This document shows, piece after piece, positions 23,403-30,297 of a DNA stretch of 41,879 nucleotides. Source of the stretch: JBEDUK01 sp040414485 (lineage in GTDB: Bacteria; Actinomycetota; UBA4738); assembly GCA_040414485.1 (NCBI GenBank), contig JBEDUK010000074.1:1-41879 (forward strand). Reading direction: 5' to 3'. The notes beneath the pieces were generated by a model. It was not told where the DNA came from. It did no database searches and saw only the letters and a program-made list of their open reading frames with translations. Position 1 is the first letter of the stretch. Each line of letters opens with the position of its first letter. A program made the translations under genes and the position numbers.

Positions 23403-23435
23403 CGGCCACTCCTGCTCCCCGTCTGCGGGGGGCCG
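23403..23435 (+). promoter_or_regulatory. bulged hairpin in the rpsF leader, candidate S6:S18 autoregulatory element
   Basis: CGGCC (23403-23407) pairs with GGCCG (23431-23435), and CCCCG (23417-23421) pairs with CGGGG (23426-23430). This leaves a nine-base bulge on the 5' side and a four-base loop. A bulged stem before rpsF is the form of the known S6:S18 leader, but I cannot confirm its conserved bases. The ribosome-binding site GAGGAGG follows. Confidence 0.4.
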
Positions 23436-23455
23436 CCCAGACCAGAGGAGGTGGA

Positions 23456-23944
23456 ATGCGGAAGTACGAAGTCATGCTCATCCTGCCCGCCGACGCGGAC
23501 GAAGCGTTGTTGAGCAGTGCCGTCGACCGGATCACCAGGGTGATCGGCGGGTCCCAGGGTGAGGTGACCAACACCGATGCGTGGGGCCGGCGCAGGCTGG
23601 CGTTCGCCATCGACAAGCACACCGAGGGCTACTACGCCGTGGTCGACTTCACCGCCGACCCAACGTCGATCGACGAGCTCGAGCGCGTCCTGCACCTCGC
23701 CGACGAGGTCGTGCGGTTCAAGGTCATGCAGAAGCCGCCGGAGCGGAAGCGGCGGGATTCGGCATCCAAGCCGCAGGCCGACGCACAGGCCTCCGCGCCG
23801 CCCGAACCCTCCGCCGAGTCGGAGGAGTCGGACGCCTCGGCGGAGGGGGAGACGACCGAGGAACCGGCCGCCGAGGAACCGGCCGCGACCGAGGAACCGG
23901 CGGCGACCGCCGAGTCGGACACGGTGGCCGCGGAAGCCTCGTAG
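23456..23944 (+). CDS. rpsF: 30S ribosomal protein bS6
   Basis: 162 residues. The first ~95 are the bS6 domain: MRKYEVMLILPADADE, TNTDAWGRRRLAFAIDKHTEGYYAVVDF, and EVVRFKVMQKP. bS6 pairs with bS18 on the platform of the small ribosomal subunit. The remaining ~65 residues form an acidic tail rich in Glu, Ala, Pro and Ser, probably disordered, and much longer than the short tail of most bS6 proteins. Its DNA contains three copies of GAGGAACCGGC (23858, 23873, 23891), so the tail may vary in length by slippage. AGAGGAGGTGGA before the ATG is a near-ideal ribosome-binding site. It is the first gene of the rpsF-ssb-rpsR-rplI operon. Confidence 0.95.
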   Translation: MRKYEVMLILPADADEALLSSAVDRITRVIGGSQGEVTNTDAWGRRRLAFAIDKHTEGYYAVVDFTADPTSIDELERVLHLADEVVRFKVMQKPPERKRRDSASKPQADAQASAPPEPSAESEESDASAEGETTEEPAAEEPAATEEPAATAESDTVAAEAS

Positions 23945-24032
23945 CCCCCCAAGACAGCGAACAACCATCGTTCTTCCCCTCTCCCGCGGCAGACGCCGGC
24001 GTGGGGACGGCTCGAAGAAACAGGTGAGAGAG

Positions 24033-24452
24033 ATGGCGAACGAGAACCAGGTCATGATCGTGGGGAACCTGACCCGGGACCCCGAGTTGCGCTACACGCC
24101 CAACGGCGCGGCGCTCGTCAAGTTCGGCGTGGCCGTCAGCCGGCGCGCCCCGGACGAGTCCGGCCAATGGCGCGACGTCGAGACGTCGTTCTTCGACGTC
24201 ACCGCGTGGCGACAGCTCGCGGAGAACGTGGCCGAGTCCCTCACGCAGGGCTCGCGCGTGATCGTGGTCGGCCGCCTCCGCACGAACTCGTGGGAGACGC
24301 CCGAGGGCGACAAGCGCAGCAAGATCGAGATCGAAGCCGACGAGGTCGGGCCGAGCCTCAAGTGGGCCACGGCCAAGCCCGAGAAGCAGGGCCGCCAGGA
24401 CTGGAACGCCGGGGCCGTCCCGGTGGGCGCCGGAGGCTCTACGGAGGAGTAG
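24033..24452 (+). CDS. ssb: single-stranded DNA-binding protein
   Basis: 139 residues with one OB fold: NQVMIVGNLTRDPELRYTPNGAALVKFGVAVSRR, then DVETSFFDVTAWRQLAENVAESL, GSRVIVVGRLRTNSWET, and KRSKIEIEADEVGPSLKWA. It coats single-stranded DNA during replication and repair, probably as a tetramer. The C-terminal linker is very short and ends GGSTEE. The usual acidic tip DDDIPF, which recruits partner proteins, is absent. The start ATG at 24033 begins the OB fold, with a GTGAGAGAG purine stretch upstream. Position between rpsF and rpsR is standard. Confidence 0.95.
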   Translation: MANENQVMIVGNLTRDPELRYTPNGAALVKFGVAVSRRAPDESGQWRDVETSFFDVTAWRQLAENVAESLTQGSRVIVVGRLRTNSWETPEGDKRSKIEIEADEVGPSLKWATAKPEKQGRQDWNAGAVPVGAGGSTEE

Positions 24453-24461
24453 CGAACGCGT

Positions 24462-24725
24462 ATGCCGAAGGTTCAGCGAAGACGCCGGGAGAAGGACGAG
24501 AAGGCCTGGCAGAAGAAGCAGAAGAAGAAGATCTGCCAGTTCTGCAGGGACAAGGTCGACTATGTCGACTACAAGGACGCCGGGACGCTGCGCAAGTACG
24601 TCTCCGAGCGCGGCAAGATCCGCTCGCGCCGCGTGACGGGAAACTGCGTGCAGCACCAGCGTGACGTCGCCATGGCCGTGAAGAACGCCCGCGAGATGGC
24701 CCTCCTGCCCTATTCGACGCGATGA
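24462..24725 (+). CDS. rpsR: 30S ribosomal protein bS18
   Basis: 87 residues. A Lys/Arg-rich N-terminus is followed by KICQFCRDKVDYVDYKDAGTLRKYVSERGKIRSRRVTG and AVKNAREMALLPY. The CQFC pair with the later Cys in GNCVQHQRDV makes this the zinc-ribbon-like (C+) form of S18. It binds the platform next to bS6. The stop overlaps the rplI start by four bases (ATGA). Confidence 0.96.
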   Translation: MPKVQRRRREKDEKAWQKKQKKKICQFCRDKVDYVDYKDAGTLRKYVSERGKIRSRRVTGNCVQHQRDVAMAVKNAREMALLPYSTR

Positions 24726-25165
24726 GGGTCATCCTGCAGCGCGAGGTGGACACGCTCGGCGCGCCGGGCGACGTCGTCGAGGTCAAGGACGGCTACGCGC
24801 GGAACTTCCTGATCCCAAGGGGCATGGCGGTCGCGGCGACCAAGGGCGGCATGCGCCACGCCGACCGGCTGTCCAAGGGTCACCGCGACCGGGTGGAGAA
24901 GGCTCGCCGCGAGGCCGAGACGGTCGCGACCGCGCTGGTCGCCACGCCCGTGCGGATCGCCGCGCGCGCGGGCGAGGACGGGCGCCTCTTCGGCAGCGTC
25001 ACCGCCGCCGACATCGCCGCGGAGCTGACCAAGGCGGGGACGTCGGTCGACCGCAAGGACGTGCGGCTCGACGAGCCGATCCGAAGCGTCGGGACCCATG
25101 AGGTTCACGTGCACCTGCATCCGGACGTGAACCCTGCCGTCACGGTCGAGATCGTCCCGCAGTAG
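24722..25165 (+). CDS. rplI: 50S ribosomal protein bL9
   Basis: 147 residues of standard length. The N-terminal domain reads MRVILQREVDTLGAPGDVVEVKDGYARNFLIPRGMAVAAT. A long connecting helix (about 41-75) leads to the C-terminal domain RLFGSVTAADIAAEL and SVGTHEVHVHLHPDV. It binds the base of the L1 stalk in the large subunit. The ATG overlaps the rpsR stop. After it comes a 259-base gap without a convincing gene, then dnaB. Confidence 0.96.
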   Translation: MRVILQREVDTLGAPGDVVEVKDGYARNFLIPRGMAVAATKGGMRHADRLSKGHRDRVEKARREAETVATALVATPVRIAARAGEDGRLFGSVTAADIAAELTKAGTSVDRKDVRLDEPIRSVGTHEVHVHLHPDVNPAVTVEIVPQ

Positions 25166-25240
25166 GCCGGCGCGAACCTCGCGGTTGGCGGGCTCCTCCG
25201 GCCGGCTGCCTTCCCGCGAGCGCCTGTCCGCGCCGTCCGT

Positions 25241-25246
25241 TATCAT
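25241..25246 (+). promoter_or_regulatory. -10 box TATCAT in the dnaB leader
   Basis: TATCAT is a good -10 match. It ends 6 bases before an ATG at 25253 that opens a 62-codon frame running into dnaB in another frame, and 178 bases before the preferred dnaB start. It suggests dnaB has its own promoter apart from the ribosomal operon. Confidence 0.45.
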
Positions 25247-25424
25247 CCGAACATGCGTTCGGAGGCCAGCGGCCGTGGCCAAACGGGAAGTTCGCCAATT
25301 GTCCGGCCTGCCGGACGTCCTCCCACCTGCGCGGTTGCCGGTTCGCACACGCTTTCCACGGGTTCTGGGCGTTGTTCCGCACATCCGTCCTCATGGAGAG
25401 TGGGCCACCGAAAGGGGGCGTCGG

Positions 25425-26789
25425 GTGGCCCGGACCGCTGAGGACGTTCGTCGACCGCGTACGGAGCGCGTTCCGCCGAACAACGTCGAGGCCGAGGAGT
25501 CGGTCCTCGGATCCATGATGCTGTCGGCGGACGCGATCGCGGCGGTCGTCGAACTGGTCAAGGGCCCTGACTTCTACCGGCCCGCGCACCAGCGGATCTT
25601 CGAAGCCATGATGGCCATCTACGGCCGGGGCGACCCGGTCGACGCGATCACCACGGTCGAGGAGCTCAAGCGCCACGGCGCCATCGAGGGCGTGGGTGGT
25701 CCGCTCGCGGTCTACAACCTGGTGGAGTCGGTTCCCACGCCCGCCAGCGCCGGCTACTACGCGCGCATCGTCGCCCACCACGCGCTGCTCAGGCGCCTGA
25801 TCGACGCGTCCGCCCAGATCATGGCCACCGCCTACGCCGTTCCCGACGACGCGAAGAAGGCGGCGGACGAGGCCGAGACGCTCATCTATTCGGTCGCCCG
25901 ACAGAACGAGAAGGACGAGGTCGTCGAGATGCACGAGCTCGTCGACGAGAGCCTGGTCCAGCTCGAGCACATCCAGCAGCGAGACAGCGCGTTCGCCGGC
26001 GTGCCCACCGGCTTCAACGATCTCGACGAGCTCCTGTCGGGCCTGCAGGCGGGCAACCTCATCGTGGTGGCCGCCCGCCCCGGCGTCGGCAAGTCGTCGT
26101 TCGTCACGAACCTGGCGCGCAACGTGGCCATGGGCGACCATTCGCACCCCGGCACGCGCGTGGTCATGTTCTCGCTCGAGATGTCGCGGTTCGAGATCGG
26201 CATGCGTCTGCTCTGCGCCGAATCGAAGGTCTCGTGGGACCGCATCCGCTCCGGCCGCGTTGCCTCCGAGGACTGGACCCACATCGTCGAGGCCGCCGAG
26301 AGCCTGCACGCCGCGCCGATGTTCATCGTGGACTCCGGCAACGTGAGCATCGTCGACATCCGCGCGAAGGCCCGCCGGCTGAAGTCGAAGGGCGGCCTGG
26401 GCCTGGTGATCGTGGACTATCTCCAACTGATGTCGGGTCACCTCCGGACCGAAAGCCGCCAACAGGAAGTCGCCGAGATCAGCCGTTCGTTGAAGCTGCT
26501 GGCGAAGGAGCTCGAGGTGCCCGTGATCGCGGTCTCGCAGCTGAACAGGAACCCGGAGGCACGGGCAGACAAGCGGCCCCAGCTGTCCGATCTGCGTGAA
26601 TCGGGCGCGATCGAACAGGACAGCGACATCGTCATGTTCATCCACCGCGACGATTCCAACGAGGACCCCACCAAGAAGAACGTCGCGGATCTCATCGTCG
26701 CCAAGCACCGCAACGGGCCGACCGCGACGGTTCAGCTGGCGTTCCAGCCGCACCTGACCCGATTCGTCAACATCGCGAAGGGCTTTTAG
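25425..26789 (+). CDS. dnaB: replicative DNA helicase DnaB
   Basis: 454 residues, the usual length. The N-terminal domain opens with RVPPNNVEAEESVLGSMMLSADAI. The RecA-like domain carries PTGFNDLDELLSGLQAGNLIVVAARPGVGKSSF (Walker A Lys223), then FSLEMSRFEIGMRLL, GLGLVIVDYLQLM (Walker B), VIAVSQLNRNPE and LRESGAIEQDSDIVMF. DnaB forms the hexamer that unwinds DNA at the fork. The GTG at 25425 has AAAGGGGGCG before it and gives a family-typical N-terminus. A GTG at 25275 with GGAGG upstream would add 50 residues unlike DnaB. No intein is present. Confidence 0.95.
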   Translation: MARTAEDVRRPRTERVPPNNVEAEESVLGSMMLSADAIAAVVELVKGPDFYRPAHQRIFEAMMAIYGRGDPVDAITTVEELKRHGAIEGVGGPLAVYNLVESVPTPASAGYYARIVAHHALLRRLIDASAQIMATAYAVPDDAKKAADEAETLIYSVARQNEKDEVVEMHELVDESLVQLEHIQQRDSAFAGVPTGFNDLDELLSGLQAGNLIVVAARPGVGKSSFVTNLARNVAMGDHSHPGTRVVMFSLEMSRFEIGMRLLCAESKVSWDRIRSGRVASEDWTHIVEAAESLHAAPMFIVDSGNVSIVDIRAKARRLKSKGGLGLVIVDYLQLMSGHLRTESRQQEVAEISRSLKLLAKELEVPVIAVSQLNRNPEARADKRPQLSDLRESGAIEQDSDIVMFIHRDDSNEDPTKKNVADLIVAKHRNGPTATVQLAFQPHLTRFVNIAKGF

Positions 26790-26816
26790 CCCGGCGGGTC
26801 CTCCACGGTGCCGGGC
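26789..26816 (+). terminator. hairpin after dnaB
   Basis: GCCCGGC (26789-26795) and GCCGGGC (26810-26816) form a perfect 7-pair stem with a 14-base loop, starting at the dnaB stop codon. Confidence 0.45.
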
Positions 26817-26866
26817 AACTGCGCGAGCACCTCGCGCACCGTCTCCCACGTCGCCATGCCCGCCGA

Positions 26867-26872
26867 TAGGCT
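26867..26872 (+). promoter_or_regulatory. -10 box TAGGCT before nth
   Basis: TAGGCT ends 11 bases before the ATG at 26884, allowing only a few untranslated bases. Confidence 0.4.
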
Positions 26873-26883
26873 AGGCGACCGCC

Positions 26884-27624
26884 ATGGCTCGCGTGTCCCA
26901 GCCGATCCCACCGACCACACAGGCGCGTCCCCCGGATTCCGCTCGCGTCCGGAGGATCGTCGCGCGCCTGGAGAAGCGCTTCGGTCCTCTCGAGCCCCCG
27001 CGCCGCTGGGACCCACTCGAAGAGCTGATCCTCACGGTGCTCTCCCAGAACACCAGTGACGTCAACAGCGAGCGGGCGTTCGGCCTCATGCGCGCCCGCT
27101 GGCCGTCGTGGGAGGCGCTGGCCGCCGCGCCGGAGCACGAGCTCGCCGATGCCATCCGCCCCGGCGGCCTGGCGAACACGAAGGCGCCGCGCATCCTTTC
27201 GATCCTGCGGACGATCCGCGAGCGCCAGGGCGGATCGTTCGACCTTTCCTGGATGCGCGGTGCATCCGACGCCGAGGTGTCCGAGTACCTGCTGTCCCTC
27301 CCCGGCGTCGGCCCGAAGACGGCGGCGTGCGTGCTGGCATTCTCACTCGGGCGCGATGCGCTGCCCGTCGACACACACGTGCACCGCGTGGCGGCCAGGC
27401 TCGGCTTCTACGGCAACCGGACGGGCGCCGCAGCGGCGCATCTGATCCTGGAGGGGGCCGTTCCGCCCCGCCTCCGGGTCCCGATGCACGTCGGCCTGAT
27501 CCGGCTGGGACGCGAGATCTGCAAGCCGGGCAGGCCGCTGTGTGAACGCTGCCCGCTCATCAACCTGTGTCCCACCGCGCCCCTGTATCTGGACGCCGAA
27601 CGGAACACGGGAGGGCCCGCGTGA
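26884..27624 (+). CDS. nth: endonuclease III
   Basis: 246 residues. A bifunctional DNA glycosylase/AP lyase that removes oxidised pyrimidines. ILTVLSQNTSDVNSERAF starts the domain. The helix-hairpin-helix is LLSLPGVGPKTAACVLAF with catalytic Lys145, and VDTHVHRVAARLG holds catalytic Asp163. The C-terminal [4Fe-4S] cluster motif is complete, with Cys spacing 6-2-5 in CKPGRPLCERCPLINLC. About 30 residues precede the core. The stop overlaps the next gene by four bases (GTGA). Confidence 0.94.
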   Translation: MARVSQPIPPTTQARPPDSARVRRIVARLEKRFGPLEPPRRWDPLEELILTVLSQNTSDVNSERAFGLMRARWPSWEALAAAPEHELADAIRPGGLANTKAPRILSILRTIRERQGGSFDLSWMRGASDAEVSEYLLSLPGVGPKTAACVLAFSLGRDALPVDTHVHRVAARLGFYGNRTGAAAAHLILEGAVPPRLRVPMHVGLIRLGREICKPGRPLCERCPLINLCPTAPLYLDAERNTGGPA

Positions 27625-27899
27625 TCTGGATGGCGACGCTCTGCGGGTCGGCCGCCGCGCTCGCCGACAGCTTCCTTCCGCTCGGCCAGCTCGGGTGGGA
27701 GTTCATCCTCGGCCTCGGGCTGGCCTTCGCGGGCGGCAACCTGTGGGCCCAGATCCGGCCCGGCCTTGTCGAACGGCGGACCGGCAAGCGCCAGCCTCGG
27801 CCGCCGGACCCCCGGAGGGTCACCCGCAACGTCGTGATCGGCCTGGTGGTCGCCGTGATCGGCCTGGTCGGCCTGATCGGTTCGATCAACGGTTCCTGA
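27621..27899 (+). CDS. small membrane protein, unknown
   Basis: A 92-residue protein with two clear hydrophobic parts: about residues 2-42 (ATLCGSAAALADSFLPLG, then FILGLGLAFAGGNLW), and VVIGLVVAVIGLVGLIGS near the C-terminus. A basic Arg/Pro-rich loop (GLVERRTGKRQPRPPDPRR) separates them, so the loop is probably cytoplasmic. I recognise no family. The GTG start is chosen because it overlaps the nth stop as GTGA and because upstream residues overlap nth. Co-translation with nth is likely, but a shared role is not evident. Confidence 0.6.
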   Translation: MIWMATLCGSAAALADSFLPLGQLGWEFILGLGLAFAGGNLWAQIRPGLVERRTGKRQPRPPDPRRVTRNVVIGLVVAVIGLVGLIGSINGS

Positions 27900-27956
27900 C
27901 GGCGCGGCCCGCCGGGTCGCCCACGCTCGGGCGAGCCCGCGGGGAGGCCCCGGGAC

Positions 27957-27962
27957 TAGGCT
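27957..27962 (+). promoter_or_regulatory. -10 box TAGGCT before the SRPBCC gene
   Basis: TAGGCT ends 10 bases before the ATG at 27973. The leader would be only a few bases long. Confidence 0.4.
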
Positions 27963-27972
27963 GGGACCCGCG

Positions 27973-28743
27973 ATGAGCGAGCCGTCCACGAAGGAATTCG
28001 TGATCAAGCAGGAGGCCGAGGTCGAAGCCTCGCCCGAGGAGACCTGGCAGGCCATCGCCACGGGCCCGGGCATGGACTCCTGGTTCATGGGTCGCAACGA
28101 GATCGAGCCGAGGGACGGAGGCCGCGTCGGCCTCACGGTCGGCGACTTCACGCTCACCGCGAAGGTTTCGGCGTGGGAGCCGCCCACGCATTTCGCGAGC
28201 CGGAGCGACCCGACGCCCGACGGCCTGTTCCATCAGTTCGACTATCGCATCGACGAGCGCGGCCCCTCCCGCAGCCGCATCCGCTACGAGCACAGCGGCC
28301 TGCTGACCGGCGACTGGGAGGCCGAATACGAGGCCATGCAGCGCGGGGATCCGGTCTACTTCGAGAAGCTCGGCGAGTATCTGCGGTTCTTCCGGGGCCG
28401 GTTCGCCACGCCGATCAACGCATACGGACCGGACGTCGCGACCTCCGACCTGGCGATGGCCATGTACCGCCACGCGCTCGGGATCGATCCGGCCGCCGGC
28501 CTCGGAGACGCCGTGCGGTTCGCGCCGTACGGCTTCGAGCCGGAGGACGGCGCCATCGACCACGTCTCGAGCGAATTCCTGGGCGTCAGAACCGGCGACG
28601 CGATGTACCGGTTCATCCGCGGCTTCACGGGACAGTCCCTGGTCGGGCACCACCTGTTCGCCGCCGGTGTCGACCAGCACCGTGCCGAGGAGCGGTGGAC
28701 CGAGTGGCTGAACCGGCTGTTCGGCGGCGGCGGCGCAAGCTGA
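27973..28743 (+). CDS. SRPBCC (START/AHSA1-like) domain protein
   Basis: 256 residues. The first ~150 are an AHSA1-like SRPBCC fold: FVIKQEAEVEASPEETWQAI, GPGMDSWFMGRNEIEPRDGG, FTLTAKVSAWEPPTHFASR, and a C-terminal helix with YFEKLGEYLRFFRG. This helix-grip fold binds hydrophobic ligands. Residues about 155-256 are a further, probably SRPBCC-like or lipid-binding part that I cannot name. It ends 26 bases before a class III cyclase gene on the same strand, so this ligand-binding protein may feed a signal to that cyclase. That is inference from position. Confidence 0.8.
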   Translation: MSEPSTKEFVIKQEAEVEASPEETWQAIATGPGMDSWFMGRNEIEPRDGGRVGLTVGDFTLTAKVSAWEPPTHFASRSDPTPDGLFHQFDYRIDERGPSRSRIRYEHSGLLTGDWEAEYEAMQRGDPVYFEKLGEYLRFFRGRFATPINAYGPDVATSDLAMAMYRHALGIDPAAGLGDAVRFAPYGFEPEDGAIDHVSSEFLGVRTGDAMYRFIRGFTGQSLVGHHLFAAGVDQHRAEERWTEWLNRLFGGGGAS

Positions 28744-28769
28744 CCGCGCCGGCGGCGCAGCGTCCCGCG

Positions 28770-29570
28770 GTGAACGCACGCGAACGGACCCGCGAACGCG
28801 CGGGGGTCGCCCGGCTCCTCAAACCTCACGCCCCGGCCGACTGGGAGACGAGGTTCCGAAGGGACGAACTGCTCGACGCCGTCATCGACGGACGTGCCAT
28901 CCAGTTCTTCGTCATGGCCGCGGACATCCGCGAATCCACCTCGCTTATGAAAGAGGCCATCCGGATCGAACGCTTCGCCCAGGTGATGGACAAGTTCGTC
29001 TCCTCCGTCAAGCAGGGGATCACGCGCTCTGGCGGCTGGTTCGACAAGTTCACCGGCGACGGATTCCTCGCGTACTGGGTCGTGCAGCCGGACGCGCCGG
29101 ACGCGCGCGACGCGCGAGACCCGACCGAGCTCGAGGGGCGCTTCGTCCAGACGACCGGCGACGTCGCGCACACCGCCGGCGTGTTGATCGAACTGTTCCA
29201 CCGGCGCGTCCTGGAGGACTTCAGAGAGAACTCCCGGAACCTGTCGGGCGGCGTGGGGCTGGCGATCGGGCTCGATGCCGGACCGGCGTATTTGGTAAAG
29301 ATAGCTGACGAACTCACGGTGGTCGGGCCGCCGGTCGTGGGCGCGGTTCGCATGGCGGCTGCCGCCGCGCCCCATGAGGTGCTCGCGAACGTCCTCCTGG
29401 GCCGCGGGCTCCGGGACGAACAGGACGGCGTGTACGCCGCGCTCAACGTCTCGATCGAGCAGGAGTTCCGCCCGACCAAGGAGTATCCGAAAGGCCAGGA
29501 GGTCTACGCGGTCCGGTATCGGGGGGGCCCAACAGGACCCGGCGCGGAAGGCTCCGTCAGCGCCAGCTGA
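28770..29570 (+). CDS. class III adenylate/guanylate cyclase-like protein
   Basis: 266 residues. The catalytic core starts near residue 46: FFVMAADIRESTSLM with metal-binding Asp52, and FDKFTGDGFLAYW with the second metal Asp97 and the substrate-type Lys93. Near VVGPPVVGAVRMAAAA the usual Asn of the transition-state pair is not seen, while Arg194 is kept. A linker of Asp/Ala/Arg repeats (about 108-118) is inserted between core strands. No membrane segment or regulatory domain is present, so it is probably a soluble enzyme making cAMP or cGMP as a dimer, or a degenerate one. The GTG at 28770 is the first usable start after the SRPBCC stop. It overlaps the convergent cyclase by 14 bases. Confidence 0.8.
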   Translation: MNARERTRERAGVARLLKPHAPADWETRFRRDELLDAVIDGRAIQFFVMAADIRESTSLMKEAIRIERFAQVMDKFVSSVKQGITRSGGWFDKFTGDGFLAYWVVQPDAPDARDARDPTELEGRFVQTTGDVAHTAGVLIELFHRRVLEDFRENSRNLSGGVGLAIGLDAGPAYLVKIADELTVVGPPVVGAVRMAAAAAPHEVLANVLLGRGLRDEQDGVYAALNVSIEQEFRPTKEYPKGQEVYAVRYRGGPTGPGAEGSVSAS

Positions 29571-30297
29571 CCGAGACGATCTCGATCGGCTCCGCCAGGC
29601 CCTTCAGCGCCACCGAACGCGGGTCCGACGTCTGGTAGCGGGTCCCCGCCGCCGTCGCGCGGCTCGCGAGGATCTCCCCGGCGCCCGCAAGCGCCGCGAT
29701 GCGCGCCGCCTCGTGCACCCCCTTGCCGCGGAAGTTCTGCGCCACCTGCGTGGCCTCCGACGCGTGCAGCCCGATCCGCACCTGCGGCGCGAACCCGTTC
29801 GCCTGCCGGTGCTCGGCCAGCCGCCGCTGGATGGCCACCGCGCACGCCATCGCCGCCTCCGGCGAATCGAATCCGACGAAGAACCCGTCCCCGGTGTCGG
29901 AGACCTCCTCGCCCTCGTGCGCCGCGAACAGCGATCGCAGGGTGTCGTCGTGCCAGCGAAGGAGCGTCGACCACGCTTCGTCGCCGAGCGCCTCGACCAG
30001 CACCGTCGACCCCACCATGTCGGTGAACATGAACGTCTTGATCACGCGCCTGGGCCTGCCGGCGCCGGCGATCCGCAGCTGCCAGGGGAGCAGCTCCTCG
30101 ACCTCCTCCACGGTGATCGCCTGGGTGGGGCAGGCGAGCGCCGCCTCGCGAAGGAGCTCGTCCTCCACGCTTGCCGGGTCCACGACGTCGGCCTTGGCGA
30201 AGTCGCCGTCGTGCCAGTCGAACGCTGTCGGCGCGATCGTGATGCAGTTCCCCGCGCCGATGCAGCGCGCGCGGTCGACCCTCGCCCGGAGCGCCAC
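29557..30297 (-). CDS. ferredoxin-class III cyclase fusion
   Basis: 246 residues. Residues 1-72 are a small ferredoxin: RCIGAGNC (Cys12, Cys18) and ALACPTQAI (Cys56) give the C-x5-C...CP pattern of [3Fe-4S] ferredoxins that serve P450s. From about 86 a class III cyclase follows: FMFTDMVGST with metal Asp93, SDTGDGFFVGF with metal Asp137, VRIGLHASEA, and GVHEAARIAALAGAGEIL. The substrate Lys position is Ser133 and the Asn position is His195, as in a common actinobacterial subgroup; Arg199 is kept. The start GTG directly follows the stop of the large regulator, so translation is coupled. An iron-sulfur domain on a cyclase suggests redox or oxygen control. Activity and product are unknown. Confidence 0.85.
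   Translation of the reverse strand: MALRARVDRARCIGAGNCITIAPTAFDWHDGDFAKADVVDPASVEDELLREAALACPTQAITVEEVEELLPWQLRIAGAGRPRRVIKTFMFTDMVGSTVLVEALGDEAWSTLLRWHDDTLRSLFAAHEGEEVSDTGDGFFVGFDSPEAAMACAVAIQRRLAEHRQANGFAPQVRIGLHASEATQVAQNFRGKGVHEAARIAALAGAGEILASRATAAGTRYQTSDPRSVALKGLAEPIEIVSVSWR

Noticed and set aside
25330..25360. DnaA-box-like sequence (CTTTCCACG) suggesting an origin before dnaB
   Set aside because: Only about six of nine positions match, it is single, and no dnaA, dnaN or AT-rich region is nearby.
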